64,000 nt of DNA. Source: Methanolobus sp. Its GTDB lineage: Archaea > Halobacteriota > Methanosarcinia > Methanosarcinales > Methanosarcinaceae. Positions within the stretch are counted from its first letter, which is position 1. Every line of letters begins with the position of its first letter. Positions 34,994 to 44,600 of this stretch are shown one piece after another. Location: assembly GCF_016278385.1 (NCBI RefSeq), contig NZ_JADQBY010000008.1, positions 99,616 through 163,615 of the forward strand. The letters are read 5' to 3'. The notes beneath the pieces are model-generated. The model saw nothing but the letters and a program-made list of their open reading frames with translations, did no database searches and was not told where the DNA came from. The position numbers and the translations under genes were made by a program.

Positions 34994-35008
34994 ATTATTT
35001 TTTAATAC

Positions 35009-35686
35009 TTATCTGACACCTTCACTGGTGATTGTAAATACACAGATCTTTCCTTCTGGGAGTGAGCGGTGTTTCCATAGTTTTGCACGTCTTTTGCCAT
35101 CTCCTGTTTTTTCGAACTGGATGATGGTTTTTGATATGTGCTCTATGCTACTGCCACCTATGGGTCGTACTGTGCCTGTCGATATATCACTGTATACCTG
35201 ATTGGTTATAACAGCCACAACCCTGTGTTTGCGCGCAATGCCGTGTACAAAACCTATCTGATTTGCCAGTTCTCTTCTGGTTTTGATGCTTGATTCTTCC
35301 TGGTCAAGCTCTAATCTGTAAAAAGAAGTTGCAGAATCTATTATTATAAGGCCAATCCTGTCTGAGATGAGTTTTTCTATTTCCATAACTGAAGCGTACT
35401 GTTCTTCAAAATTATGAGGTTCAAAGATGATTATTTGCTGTGCTATCTCCTTTGCATTCTCTCCGGCTATTTGTTTGAATCTGTCAGGGGAGATTGCTTC
35501 AGTATCTATATAGATGACCTTTTTCCCATTTTTAACACATTCAACTGCAAGCTGAAGGCACAGATTAGTCTTCCCGCTTCCGGCTTCTCCATATATCTGC
35601 GTAACAACTCCTGCTTCAAATCCTCCTCCTAGAAGTTCATCAATGGGCTTGCAGCCGGAGCTTAGTTTTTTAGTTATCTTGTACAC
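35009..35686 (-). CDS. radB: DNA repair and recombination protein RadB
   Basis: RadB, 225 residues, the recA-fold paralogue of RadA found in Euryarchaeota, lacking the N-terminal helix-hairpin-helix domain. Walker A is YGEAGSGKTN near residue 33-42, Walker B is GLIIIDSAT near 114-122, and the ending of the fold is RPIGGSSIEHISKTIIQFEK. It supports RadA in recombination. The frame opens with a GTG; GAGGTG at the same place makes the precise start uncertain. It converges with trmI. Confidence 0.93.
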   Translation of the reverse strand: MYKITKKLSSGCKPIDELLGGGFEAGVVTQIYGEAGSGKTNLCLQLAVECVKNGKKVIYIDTEAISPDRFKQIAGENAKEIAQQIIIFEPHNFEEQYASVMEIEKLISDRIGLIIIDSATSFYRLELDQEESSIKTRRELANQIGFVHGIARKHRVVAVITNQVYSDISTGTVRPIGGSSIEHISKTIIQFEKTGDGKRRAKLWKHRSLPEGKICVFTITSEGVR

Positions 35687-35959
35687 CTCTTGATTGGATT
35701 ATGTGCTATATGGGGTTTATAATATACATCTTTTGGCAGTGGAATCGTAGTTTTTTTTGTTTGTGATTTTCTGTCTGCTTCTATTTATGGGATGACATTC
35801 AAGTCAGTTCTCTCTGGATTGTTGGTGTCATGTCTGGTATTAATATATTATCATATTTGTTATCAGTAATGTTTCATATATGGTCTGATATTCTCTACTG
35901 TATATTCAAACGATGTTTGAAAAACCATTATTAATCTATAAGTCATTTGTATAATTTAC

Positions 35960-36046
35960 CTTCTGGAAACAGAAGTCATCACCACTACAATGCCGATTGA
36001 ATGTGCTTTTCAACTTGGCATTGTCGTTCCTCTTTGGAATGGTGGT
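35960..36046 (+). promoter_or_regulatory. Structured region upstream of the nrd operon
   Basis: Two hairpins can be drawn. CTTCTG (35960-35965) and CAGAAG (35970-35975) enclose a GAAA loop. ACAATGCC (35987-35994) pairs exactly with GGCATTGT (36017-36024); inside it TTGAA (35997-36001) pairs with TTCAA (36009-36013), and outside it ACCAC (35981-35985) pairs with GTGGT (36042-36046). A TATA-like tctataag (around 35936) would start transcription just before the first hairpin, making a structured leader. Another AT-rich box at 36050-36060 could instead start the mRNA after it, leaving a separate small RNA or a DNA operator. The element fits no riboswitch I know. Confidence 0.45.
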
Positions 36047-36089
36047 AAATATAAAAATTTAATTATATACTATGAAGGGACGCGAGAAA

Positions 36090-36341
36090 ATGGTTGAAGT
36101 GGTTATATATACAACAAAGACTTGCCCGAAATGCGAGCAACTGAAGAAGGTACTTACGTCAAAGGAAGTTGCTTTCACAACTGCAGATATGTCTACTCCT
36201 GAAGCTTTGACCGAACTTAAATTCAATGGTGTTTTCACCATGACTGCTCCGGTACTCCAGATTGGCGATGAATTTTTAACACATAAGGAACTGTTCAATG
36301 GTCCTGACGTGAATCTGGAAGTATTGAGTAGCATAATCTAA
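36090..36341 (+). CDS. Glutaredoxin-like protein (NrdH-type)
   Basis: A protein of 83 residues from the ATG at 36090 (MVEVVIYTTKTCPKCEQLKK); an ATG six codons upstream has no ribosome site. The thioredoxin-fold redox pair is CPKC, residues 12-15. The C-terminal half includes TMTAPVLQIGDEFLTHKEL, where the cis-proline region of the fold is present. It lies 21 bases upstream of nrdD and likely supplies electrons for, or re-reduces, the anaerobic ribonucleotide reductase, as NrdH-like redoxins do elsewhere. Confidence 0.85.
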   Translation: MVEVVIYTTKTCPKCEQLKKVLTSKEVAFTTADMSTPEALTELKFNGVFTMTAPVLQIGDEFLTHKELFNGPDVNLEVLSSII

Positions 36342-36362
36342 GTGCAATTAAATTGAGGTGGA

Positions 36363-38762
36363 ATGATGGACGTATGTGCTACTAAAAAGGGAAAGGAAGA
36401 ACTTGACAGGTCAGACTTGGGAACTGACATGCAGGTTCACGCAGAGGAAGATGAGAGGACAAATATTAGTATGACACCATTAACAAAACAGCATGCTATA
36501 CAGAAGACACTCGATGGCCATGATGTCTCTATAATGCCAAAGGTGCGTACCACAGCAGGCCACATGGTCGATTGGGATCGCATTGTAATTGTCAATCAGT
36601 TGCTGAAGGAAACAAAGCTTGCTGAGAGGTTCCATGGCAAAGCTGGCATAGAAAAGGATGAGGCTCATGACATCGCAAAGGAAGTAGAGCGTCTCATCAG
36701 AAGTCTTAATCTGAAGTTCCTTTCAGGTCCTCTTATAAGAGAGATCGTGAACATGGAACTTCTTCAGAGGGGCCATGTTGAATGGAGAAATGTCTCCACA
36801 AGGATAGGTACTCCTGTATATGATGCCTGTGAGATCGACCTTGGAAGTGGTTTTGAAGCAAATGACAACGCAAACCTCCAGGAGAACGCTGAAACATCCC
36901 ATAAGAAGAAGGCTGACAAGATCTCCAAGGAACAATACCTGCTTCTGTTGCCTACAAAGCTTGCTGACATGCATCTTAACGGCGATATTCACATTCATGA
37001 CCTTGAGTACCTCGGAACCCGTGCATTCTGCCAGGACTGGGACCTCAGGTATTTCTTCTATTATGGTCTCATGCCAGACGGTTCGGGTGCAAAGGCAAGT
37101 GTCGCTGGTCCTGCAATGAAGGCAGAGGTAGCTATACTCCACGCAGTGAAAGCTCTGGGAAGTGCCCAGACAAACTTCGCAGGTGGCCAGGGATTCTATA
37201 ATTTCCTGACATTCCTTGCTCCATATCTTGAGGGCAAGAATTACACTGATATAAAACAGCTCATGCAGATGTTCGTGTATGAGATGACCCAGATGATGGT
37301 AGCTCGGGGTGGTCAGGTCGTTTTTTCTTCCGTTCAGTTGTCTCCGGGTGTACCAAAACTCTGGAAGGATAAACCTGTTGTTTACAAGGGACGTGTGCAT
37401 GATGGTACAAATGGTACTCAGAAGCGCACCTACAGTGAGTTTGAGCGCGAGGTACGTCTTTCTTTCCAGGCACTTATGGATGTAATGATCGAAGGTGACA
37501 ACTGGGGCAAACCTTTCAATTTCCCCAAGCCTGAGATATCCATTGAGCCAGACTTCATGACAGAAGATGAGTTCTTCAACAAGGCACATCCTGACCTGCC
37601 AGGTTATGAGGCACTCTACGATATGACCTTTGAACTTGCAGCAAAGTTCGGTACACCATATTTCGATAATCAACTACCTGAATACAGAGGTGCAGGTGAG
37701 GGTATATCCTGCTATCAGTGCTGTGCATACCAGTTTTCAGCAAATGCTGATGCAGATGACAAATTTGATGAAAAGCTCATGTTCAAGGATGGGCAGCATT
37801 TCTCTATGGGTTCCTGGCAGGTTGTATCTCTTAACTGCCCAAGGGCTGCTTACAGGGCGAATGGAGATGATTCTGCTCTGTTCGCCGATCTGAAAGGTCT
37901 CATGGACCAGTGTATAACTCTCTTTAAGACAAAGCGTAGCTGGATGGATAATATCATTGAGAACAACAGGATGCCATTTGCAACCCAGAGGCCAAAGGAT
38001 CCTATTACAGGTGAGAAAGGTTGCATTGCAGTCGATATTGATGCACTTGTCTGTACTATGGGCGTTATTGGTATCAATGAAATGGTTCAGTACCATACTG
38101 GTTCGCAGATGCATGAATCCAAAGCTGCATTCAAATTTGCCATCAGGGCGATGACTGAGATGGAAATGTATGCCAACGAGCTCAGTCAGAAACATGGTAT
38201 GGAGATTGCCCTTGCCCGCACTCCGGCTGAAACCACAGGTCAGAGATTTGCGGTATCAGACATGCTGCATGAAGAATACAGGGATTGTGTCATGGAAGTT
38301 GTAAAGGGGGACAGTGAAGCTGCTCTTGCAAATCTCAAAAAGACCCACGATCTGCCTGTTTACTACACCAACGGTACTCATGTACCACCGGGTGCTAATG
38401 TATCACTTGTGGACAGGATGAACATCGAGCATGTTTTCTTCCCTATTGTTGATGGTGGAAACATCTGTCACATCTGGATGGGTGAAGGTGCTCCTGATGC
38501 AAAGGGACTTAAAGAATTTGCAATGAACATTGCAAAGAACACTCAGGTAGGTTACTTTGCTTTCACCAAGGATATGACTGTATGTCTTAATGATTTCCAT
38601 ATGATGTCCGGTCTCAAAGATGTCTGTGAGAACTGTGGTTCATCGAATGTTGAGCAGATGTCAAGGGTAACCGGATATGTGCAGGCAGTAGGTGGATGGA
38701 ACAATGCAAAGAAGCAAGAGCTTGCAGACAGGATGCGTTACAGCTCAGCAGACATGATCTGA
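36363..38762 (+). CDS. nrdD: Anaerobic ribonucleoside-triphosphate reductase, class III
   Basis: NrdD, 799 residues, reduces ribonucleotides to deoxyribonucleotides with a glycyl radical. An ATP-cone regulatory domain covers about residues 55-150 (MPKVRTTAGHMVDWDRIVIV and SGPLIREIVNMELLQRG). The ten-stranded barrel holds CYQCCAYQF and LNCPRAAY with the catalytic cysteines. The radical loop is RVTGYVQAVGG, glycine near 771. The zinc region has only one clear CxxC pair (CENCGS) with CLND before it, where a standard enzyme has a second CxxC. It is the central gene of the nrdH-nrdD-nrdG set. Confidence 0.96.
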   Translation: MMDVCATKKGKEELDRSDLGTDMQVHAEEDERTNISMTPLTKQHAIQKTLDGHDVSIMPKVRTTAGHMVDWDRIVIVNQLLKETKLAERFHGKAGIEKDEAHDIAKEVERLIRSLNLKFLSGPLIREIVNMELLQRGHVEWRNVSTRIGTPVYDACEIDLGSGFEANDNANLQENAETSHKKKADKISKEQYLLLLPTKLADMHLNGDIHIHDLEYLGTRAFCQDWDLRYFFYYGLMPDGSGAKASVAGPAMKAEVAILHAVKALGSAQTNFAGGQGFYNFLTFLAPYLEGKNYTDIKQLMQMFVYEMTQMMVARGGQVVFSSVQLSPGVPKLWKDKPVVYKGRVHDGTNGTQKRTYSEFEREVRLSFQALMDVMIEGDNWGKPFNFPKPEISIEPDFMTEDEFFNKAHPDLPGYEALYDMTFELAAKFGTPYFDNQLPEYRGAGEGISCYQCCAYQFSANADADDKFDEKLMFKDGQHFSMGSWQVVSLNCPRAAYRANGDDSALFADLKGLMDQCITLFKTKRSWMDNIIENNRMPFATQRPKDPITGEKGCIAVDIDALVCTMGVIGINEMVQYHTGSQMHESKAAFKFAIRAMTEMEMYANELSQKHGMEIALARTPAETTGQRFAVSDMLHEEYRDCVMEVVKGDSEAALANLKKTHDLPVYYTNGTHVPPGANVSLVDRMNIEHVFFPIVDGGNICHIWMGEGAPDAKGLKEFAMNIAKNTQVGYFAFTKDMTVCLNDFHMMSGLKDVCENCGSSNVEQMSRVTGYVQAVGGWNNAKKQELADRMRYSSADMI

Positions 38763-38769
38763 TAAGCTT

Positions 38770-39558
38770 ATGAACGTAAACTATGGGAGTTCGGTTCCCA
38801 TATCAACGGTAGATTGGCATGGTAAAGTGTCAATCGTCTTTTTTTTACGTGGTTGTCCTTACAGGTGTCCTTATTGTCAGAACCATGAGCTACTTTTTGA
38901 AAGCAACATGGTGGACGCTTCGGTACTTGAAGCTGAGATGAAGAAGTCCCGGCCCTTTGTCAGTAGTGTCGTTCTCTCAGGTGGTGAACCTCTGATGCAG
39001 AAGGATGCTGTAAAGCAGCTTGCGAGGTTTGCAAAGAAAATCGACCTGCTTGTCGGTATTCATACTAACGGCTATTATCCTCACGTAATGGCTGAATTTA
39101 TGGAAGAAGGACTTGTGGACAAATTCTTCATCGATGTGAAAGCTCCGCTGGATGATGCTGAAAGTTATGCAAAAGCAATTGGATGTAAGGATTATACTGA
39201 CATTCATATTGAATCTCAGGTTGCAATGGAAAAAGTGGCTGAATCTATCAACCTGGTTCTGGAAAAGGGTGTTGCACTCGAACTGAGAACAACCATCATC
39301 AGGAATTTCATGGGAAGTTCTGATGATGTCTTAAATATTGCTAGATCTATTAACCAAGTTACCGGAAAGCGGGACGTAGGCTATGTGCTCCAGCAGGGAT
39401 TTGCTGACAAAGCAATGCTGGAATCTCTCAGAGATATAAAGCCATTAAGCAGGGATGAACTTCTTGAACTTGCATATGTTGCCCATGAGTTTCTTGATAA
39501 CATATATGTAAGGAGCAAAGAGAAGGGCAATGAAAAGGTTAACTTCGAACCAGTTTGA
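38770..39558 (+). CDS. nrdG: Anaerobic ribonucleotide reductase activase, radical SAM
   Basis: NrdG, 262 residues, makes the glycyl radical on NrdD. The FeS cysteines are in RGCPYRCPYC (Cys29, Cys33, Cys36; CX3CX2C), followed by the SAM-binding VVLSGGEPLMQ. GIHTNGYYPHVM and FFIDVKAPL continue the radical SAM fold. It is longer than the roughly 155-residue enteric enzyme and matches the archaeal/PFL-activase-like form. It begins seven bases after nrdD. Confidence 0.93.
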   Translation: MNVNYGSSVPISTVDWHGKVSIVFFLRGCPYRCPYCQNHELLFESNMVDASVLEAEMKKSRPFVSSVVLSGGEPLMQKDAVKQLARFAKKIDLLVGIHTNGYYPHVMAEFMEEGLVDKFFIDVKAPLDDAESYAKAIGCKDYTDIHIESQVAMEKVAESINLVLEKGVALELRTTIIRNFMGSSDDVLNIARSINQVTGKRDVGYVLQQGFADKAMLESLRDIKPLSRDELLELAYVAHEFLDNIYVRSKEKGNEKVNFEPV

Positions 39559-39625
39559 AGTTTAAACAATTTTTTAATACTTTGCAGTCGATTATTTGAT
39601 TATACATTAAAAAGGGTGTAATCAA

Positions 39626-40492
39626 ATGAAGACAAAATACAGTAGCTTTACAGTAATTATGCTTTTACTTACGGCTACTTTTGTATCAGGTTGTATGGGA
39701 GCCAATGAAGAAAGCTATTCACAATCAGCAGATTATATTGTAACTAAAGATTATGATGACTCTTATACGCGGAATACAGCTATGGGGGAAGCAGAATATG
39801 ATGTTGATGATGGTGGAGCTTCCACTGCTTCTGTGGACCGCAAAACAATAACAACCATCGACATGACCATTAAGGTCGATGATGCCGCAGCAGGTATTGA
39901 TGAAATATCAAAGATGGTAGTGGCTTTTGGTGGTTATGTTTCTAGTTCTTATATCTATGATTCATATTATGATTCCAGTGCAGGTAAGGAAGGTTATATT
40001 ATTGTAAGAGTTCCGGAATCTAAATATCCCTCTTTTCTCGAAGATGTGGGAGTTCTCGGAGAAGTTACTTCTAAGAGTGTGAATGCTCAGGATGTCACGG
40101 AAGAGTACATAGATGTCACTGCACGTCTGGATAATCTTGAGAGACAGGAGATACGCCTTCAGGAAATCCTCAATATGACTACTACGGTTGAAGAAGTTCT
40201 GACTGTTGAAAAGGAGCTTGAAAGGGTGCGTGGTGAGATTGAAAGTCTTACTGGAAGGCTGAACTATCTTAAAGACAGAGTAGAATTTTCAACTATTACT
40301 ATACGTGTCACAGAGCCCAGGCCAATTACTCGTTCATGGGGTATCAGGGATGCGGTATCTGAATCTGTCAATGGTTTTATTTCAATGGTAAATGCATTGA
40401 TAGTACTTGTGGGCTATCTTCTTCCATTGGCAATAGTTGTTGTTTTCCTTGGTGGATCATTTGTACTTGTGAGGAGGAGACTGCGCAGGTAA
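39626..40492 (+). CDS. DUF4349 lipoprotein
   Basis: A 288-residue membrane-associated protein. The signal sequence ends in a lipobox (TFVSGC, Cys23). The body is DUF4349: DRKTITTIDMTIKVDDAAAGIDEI, then GYIIVRVPESKYPSFLEDV and TEEYIDVTARLDNLERQEIRLQEIL, with a coiled coil at VEEVLTVEKELERVRGEIESLTGRLNYL. A C-terminal helix (IVLVGYLLPLAIVVVFLGGSFVLV) and basic end close it. Family members are widespread and of unknown function. A strong stem-loop follows the stop. Confidence 0.85.
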   Translation: MKTKYSSFTVIMLLLTATFVSGCMGANEESYSQSADYIVTKDYDDSYTRNTAMGEAEYDVDDGGASTASVDRKTITTIDMTIKVDDAAAGIDEISKMVVAFGGYVSSSYIYDSYYDSSAGKEGYIIVRVPESKYPSFLEDVGVLGEVTSKSVNAQDVTEEYIDVTARLDNLERQEIRLQEILNMTTTVEEVLTVEKELERVRGEIESLTGRLNYLKDRVEFSTITIRVTEPRPITRSWGIRDAVSESVNGFISMVNALIVLVGYLLPLAIVVVFLGGSFVLVRRRLRR

Positions 40493-40515
40493 TTTATCTG
40501 CAAATTTTAATAATA

Positions 40516-40541
40516 TTTGCTGATGTTTATTCATCAGCAAA
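40516..40541 (+). terminator. Terminator of the DUF4349 gene
   Basis: TTTGCTGATG and CATCAGCAAA form a perfect 10-base-pair stem with a six-base loop, 24 bases after the stop, followed by atttatttg. Confidence 0.65.
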
Positions 40542-40637
40542 ATTTATTTGCTAAGAGTATGTTCTATAAATTCGTCTTCATATGTACTACTTCCTCTTGA
40601 ATAAGTATATTTTCTCACATAAAATAGCAGGTAAATT

Positions 40638-41630
40638 ATGGCAGACTCTACTCATGTATCAGAGATCGGTGAGCGTTCACTTATAAAGCGTTTATCAGGT
40701 ATTTTCAATATTGGTTGTAACTCCGATGTTTGCATTGGCTCGGGGACAGATGATTGTGCGGTCATTGATATCTCCGAAGATGAGTATATGGTAGTAACTA
40801 CAGATATGTTGCACAGAACAACCGATTTTCCTCCCCAGATGACTCCGTGGCAAATTGGCTGGATGTCAGCTGCTGTGAATTTCAGTGACGTGGCATCAAT
40901 GGGTGCACGTCCCATAGGTTTTCTTTCCGCCATGGGTTTTTCCAAAGATACTGATATTTCCTTTGTTGAGGAAATTTCCAGAGGTATGGATGACTGTGCT
41001 AAATTCTGTGGCACTTCGGTTATAGGTGGGGATATTGATACTCATGATGAACTGACGATAACTGGTACTGCACTTGGAAAAATAAAAAAATCCGAACTTT
41101 TGACCCGAAAAGGTGCAAAGGTCGGTGACAAAGTTTGTGTGACTGGTTTTGCAGGTTCTGCCGGAGCTGCACTCCATGCTATTGAACAAAATATAAACAT
41201 TCCTGATATTCTTCTCAATAAACTGCTAACTCCAATTCCCCGTGTCAATGAAGCAATGAAACTTGCTCATTCTGGCGCTGTAACATGTATGATGGATACA
41301 AGTGATGGGCTTGCAATGTCATTGCATGACCTTGCTGATTTAAATGAGGTCGGTTTCAGGATATATGAAGACTCTCTTCCCCTACAGGCAGAAGTCTCAG
41401 AATTTGTAAGTTCTGATGCAGATTCTCTGACAGAATTTGCACTTTACACCGGAGGAGATTTTGAATTACTTTTTACAATCTCTCCGGATATGCTAGAAAT
41501 TGCTCAAAGCGTATGTTATTTAAATGTTATAGGCGATGTAATTGAGCAAGAAGTTGGTACTGGCATTAAGCGTAGCAATGGAGAAATCATTGCGATAAAT
41601 CGGAAAGGTTATCTGCAATTGGGGGATTAA
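40638..41630 (+). CDS. thiL: Thiamine-monophosphate kinase
   Basis: ThiL, 330 residues, PurM/AIRS-fold kinase making thiamine diphosphate. Marks are GERSLIKRLSGIF near the start, GSGTDDCAVIDI, VVTTDMLHRTTDF, AAVNFSDVASMGARPIGF, VIGGDIDTHDELTITGTALG and MDTSGLAMS-type MMDTSDGLAMSLHDL. The distant relation to purM at 18002 shows in the shared motif layout. It is a single gene in front of the S-layer gene. Confidence 0.93.
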   Translation: MADSTHVSEIGERSLIKRLSGIFNIGCNSDVCIGSGTDDCAVIDISEDEYMVVTTDMLHRTTDFPPQMTPWQIGWMSAAVNFSDVASMGARPIGFLSAMGFSKDTDISFVEEISRGMDDCAKFCGTSVIGGDIDTHDELTITGTALGKIKKSELLTRKGAKVGDKVCVTGFAGSAGAALHAIEQNINIPDILLNKLLTPIPRVNEAMKLAHSGAVTCMMDTSDGLAMSLHDLADLNEVGFRIYEDSLPLQAEVSEFVSSDADSLTEFALYTGGDFELLFTISPDMLEIAQSVCYLNVIGDVIEQEVGTGIKRSNGEIIAINRKGYLQLGD

Positions 41631-41676
41631 GATAGTCAAGATTAGTTTACGTTATATAATTTAAGGAAGTTTTAGA

Positions 41677-44600
41677 ATGCAAAAGAAGTTTAAATTTATT
41701 TTAATTGCTTTATCACTAATGCTACTATGTAGTACGATCGGTTCGGCTGCAAATGTTACTGCTGATTTTTCAGGAACTCCTACTTCAGGTGTCGCTCCTT
41801 TGAATGTGACTTTCTCAGATATGTCAGTGAATGCTACTTCATGGTCTTGGGATTTTGGTGACGGAAGTACTTCCTCCATTGAGCAGAATCCTGCTTATAC
41901 ATATGTTTCTCCAGGAACCTATTATGTAAATCTTACAGTCTCAGATGGGAATGAAACAGTTTCAATGAACAAACCAGCCTATATAAATGTAACACAAGCA
42001 GTTGTTACTTATACTCCGGTTGCTTCTTTCACATATTCTACAAGTGATTTAACTGTGAATTTTACTGATGCTTCAACCGATGCTGATGGCTTGTCTTGGG
42101 ATTTTGGTGATAACACTTCATCAACCAATCAGGATCCAAGCCACATTTATACTTCTTATGGAACGTATACAGTTATCCTCACAGCAACAAATTCTACTTC
42201 AAGTACAAATAACACCTACATTGAGAGTATAAATGTTTCTGCGGCACCTATTACTCCTGTTGCCTCTTTCACATATTCTACAAGTGATTTAACTGTAGAT
42301 TTCACTGACGCTTCAACGAATGCAGATAGCTGGTCATGGGATTTCGGGGACAATGGATCATCAACTAGTGTGAGTCCAAGCCATACTTATGGCTCAGCAG
42401 GAGATTACACAGTTGAACTGACTGTAACAAATACGACTTCAAGTGAAACAGACACCTATAGTGAATCCATAACTGTTAGCGAGCCTGCTTCTTCAGCTCC
42501 GGTTGCTTCTTTCGATACAAATGTGACTGAGGGATTTTATCCTCTTATAGTCCAGTTCAATGATACTTCAACTAATACTCCAACATCTTGGGCATGGGAC
42601 TTTGGAGATAATAGCAGTTCCAATGATAAGAATCCTGTATACACTTTCACTTCAACAGGTACTTACAATGTTACTCTGACTGTAACAAAGGGTAGTGATA
42701 CTGACACGTCAGAAGTAACAGAAATAAACGTATACTCACAAAATTATATCACTGGTGACAGAATATGGGATGAAAATGCTGATCAGTCAAAGGACAAATA
42801 CATATGGACTGCAAAAAGTTTCTCTGGTTTCTTCTATGACCTTGAATCAGGACTCAGCTCTGAAAATATGACAATATACAATATTGACCGTTCACTTAAC
42901 AATGGGGATATTGTTTATCAGACAAAACCGGTTGAAACTGATTTTGAGTACAGTGACTGGGGATCATATCAGGTAATCGGATTTATGGCTGAGAAGTACT
43001 TCGCAGGTTATACTAACGATACTGATATCAACGGCGCTGAAGAAGTAAGTATGATGTCTGCAGGACAGCTTTCAAAGATTCTCCTTGATATTGATGACAA
43101 GGAATCTATCTACTCCGGTTCATCACTTACTCTTGAAGAAGGTTATGATCTTAATGTAGTTGAAGTTGATGTGAATGGTAATAGTGTACTTGTTACCCTT
43201 ACCAAAGACGGCGATGAGCTAGATTCCGGTGTTGTTTCCAGTGGGGATGACTACATCTATAAGACTGATATCGGTGATGCTGATGATGTAGTGATACTTG
43301 CTGTTCACTTCGATGAAGTATTCAGTGGTACTGAATCAAATGCTGTGTTTGTAAATGGTATTTTCCAGATATCTGATGAGTACCTAGAGGTTGAAGACGG
43401 GGACAACTATGGTGAGATGGAAGTTACAGCTATCAGCGATGAACTTATTGAAATGGAAAACGAAGATACCGTTTCTCTTTCCTCAGGAAAGACAATAAAT
43501 CTCATGGGCAAGATCAACCTGATAGTTGCTGATAATAGTGACCTCAGATTCGCTCCTTATGTTGATATGTCAGACCCGGGTACATATGAACTTCGCGGTA
43601 CTGTTGCAGAAGGAAATGAACTCCTTACATGGACACCTCTGAATTTTGAAGGTTTCTACTATGATATCGATGAGGGTATACAGACAGAGTCCCTTAAATT
43701 GAAATCCATTGAAGGAAGGACAATTCCTGATTCAAACCTGGTATATAACAGTACATCTAGACAAGTTGAGTTTGAGCACTCTGACTGGGGTGACTTTGAA
43801 GTAATTGGTTTCATGGCTCAGAAGTACTTTACAGGTTATACTGCTGACACAGATGTCGATGGCGTTGATGAAGTAAGTCTTTTATCTGATGGACAGTTGT
43901 GTGAGGTCCTGATGGATGATGATGACAAAGTCTCAGTCTATTCTGGTTCTTCACTTGTGCTTGAAGACGGTTACACCCTTGACATAGTAGAAGTAGATAC
44001 AAACGGTGACCGTGTTCTCGTTGAACTGTATAAGGACGGGGACGAAGTTGACACAGGCATTGCATCTTCAGGCTCAGATTATGTCTACGAGACTGATCTT
44101 GGTGATTCAGATAATGTACCTCTTATTATAGTCCACTTCGATGAAGTTTTCAGAGGAAGTGAAAGCAATGCAGTTTTCGTGCAGGGTATCTTCCAGATAT
44201 CTGAAGATTACATCACTCTGGAAAGTGGCGACAACTATGGTGAAATGGAAATTGACAGTTTTAGTGACACCACAATTGTCATGAGTAATGATGGATCCAT
44301 CTCACTTAACAAGGATAACGAAATTGAATTGATGGGTGATGTAGGCATAAAGGTAGCAGACTCCAATACACTCAGGTACTATCCGTATGTTGAAGTAACA
44401 ACTGCAGCTTCCGAAACACTTTCGGTTAAGTTGAGTGAAACGACTATTGTGGAAGACCAGGAAATAACTATCACTGTAACAGCACGTGGTGCATCAATTA
44501 GTGATGCTACAGTAAAGGTGGATGGTACTACTATCGGAACAACCGAAGATGAAGGTACACTCGCCTATACTCCTACAAAAGCAGGAACATATGAGATAAC

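Noticed and set aside
35960..36046. Cobalamin riboswitch before nrd
   Set aside because: The conserved B12-box and multi-stem core are absent; class III NrdD does not need cobalamin.
36723..37673. 316-codon open frame on the minus strand
   Set aside because: It lies wholly inside nrdD in antisense, has Cys/His-rich random-looking composition and no ribosome site; nrdD is certain.
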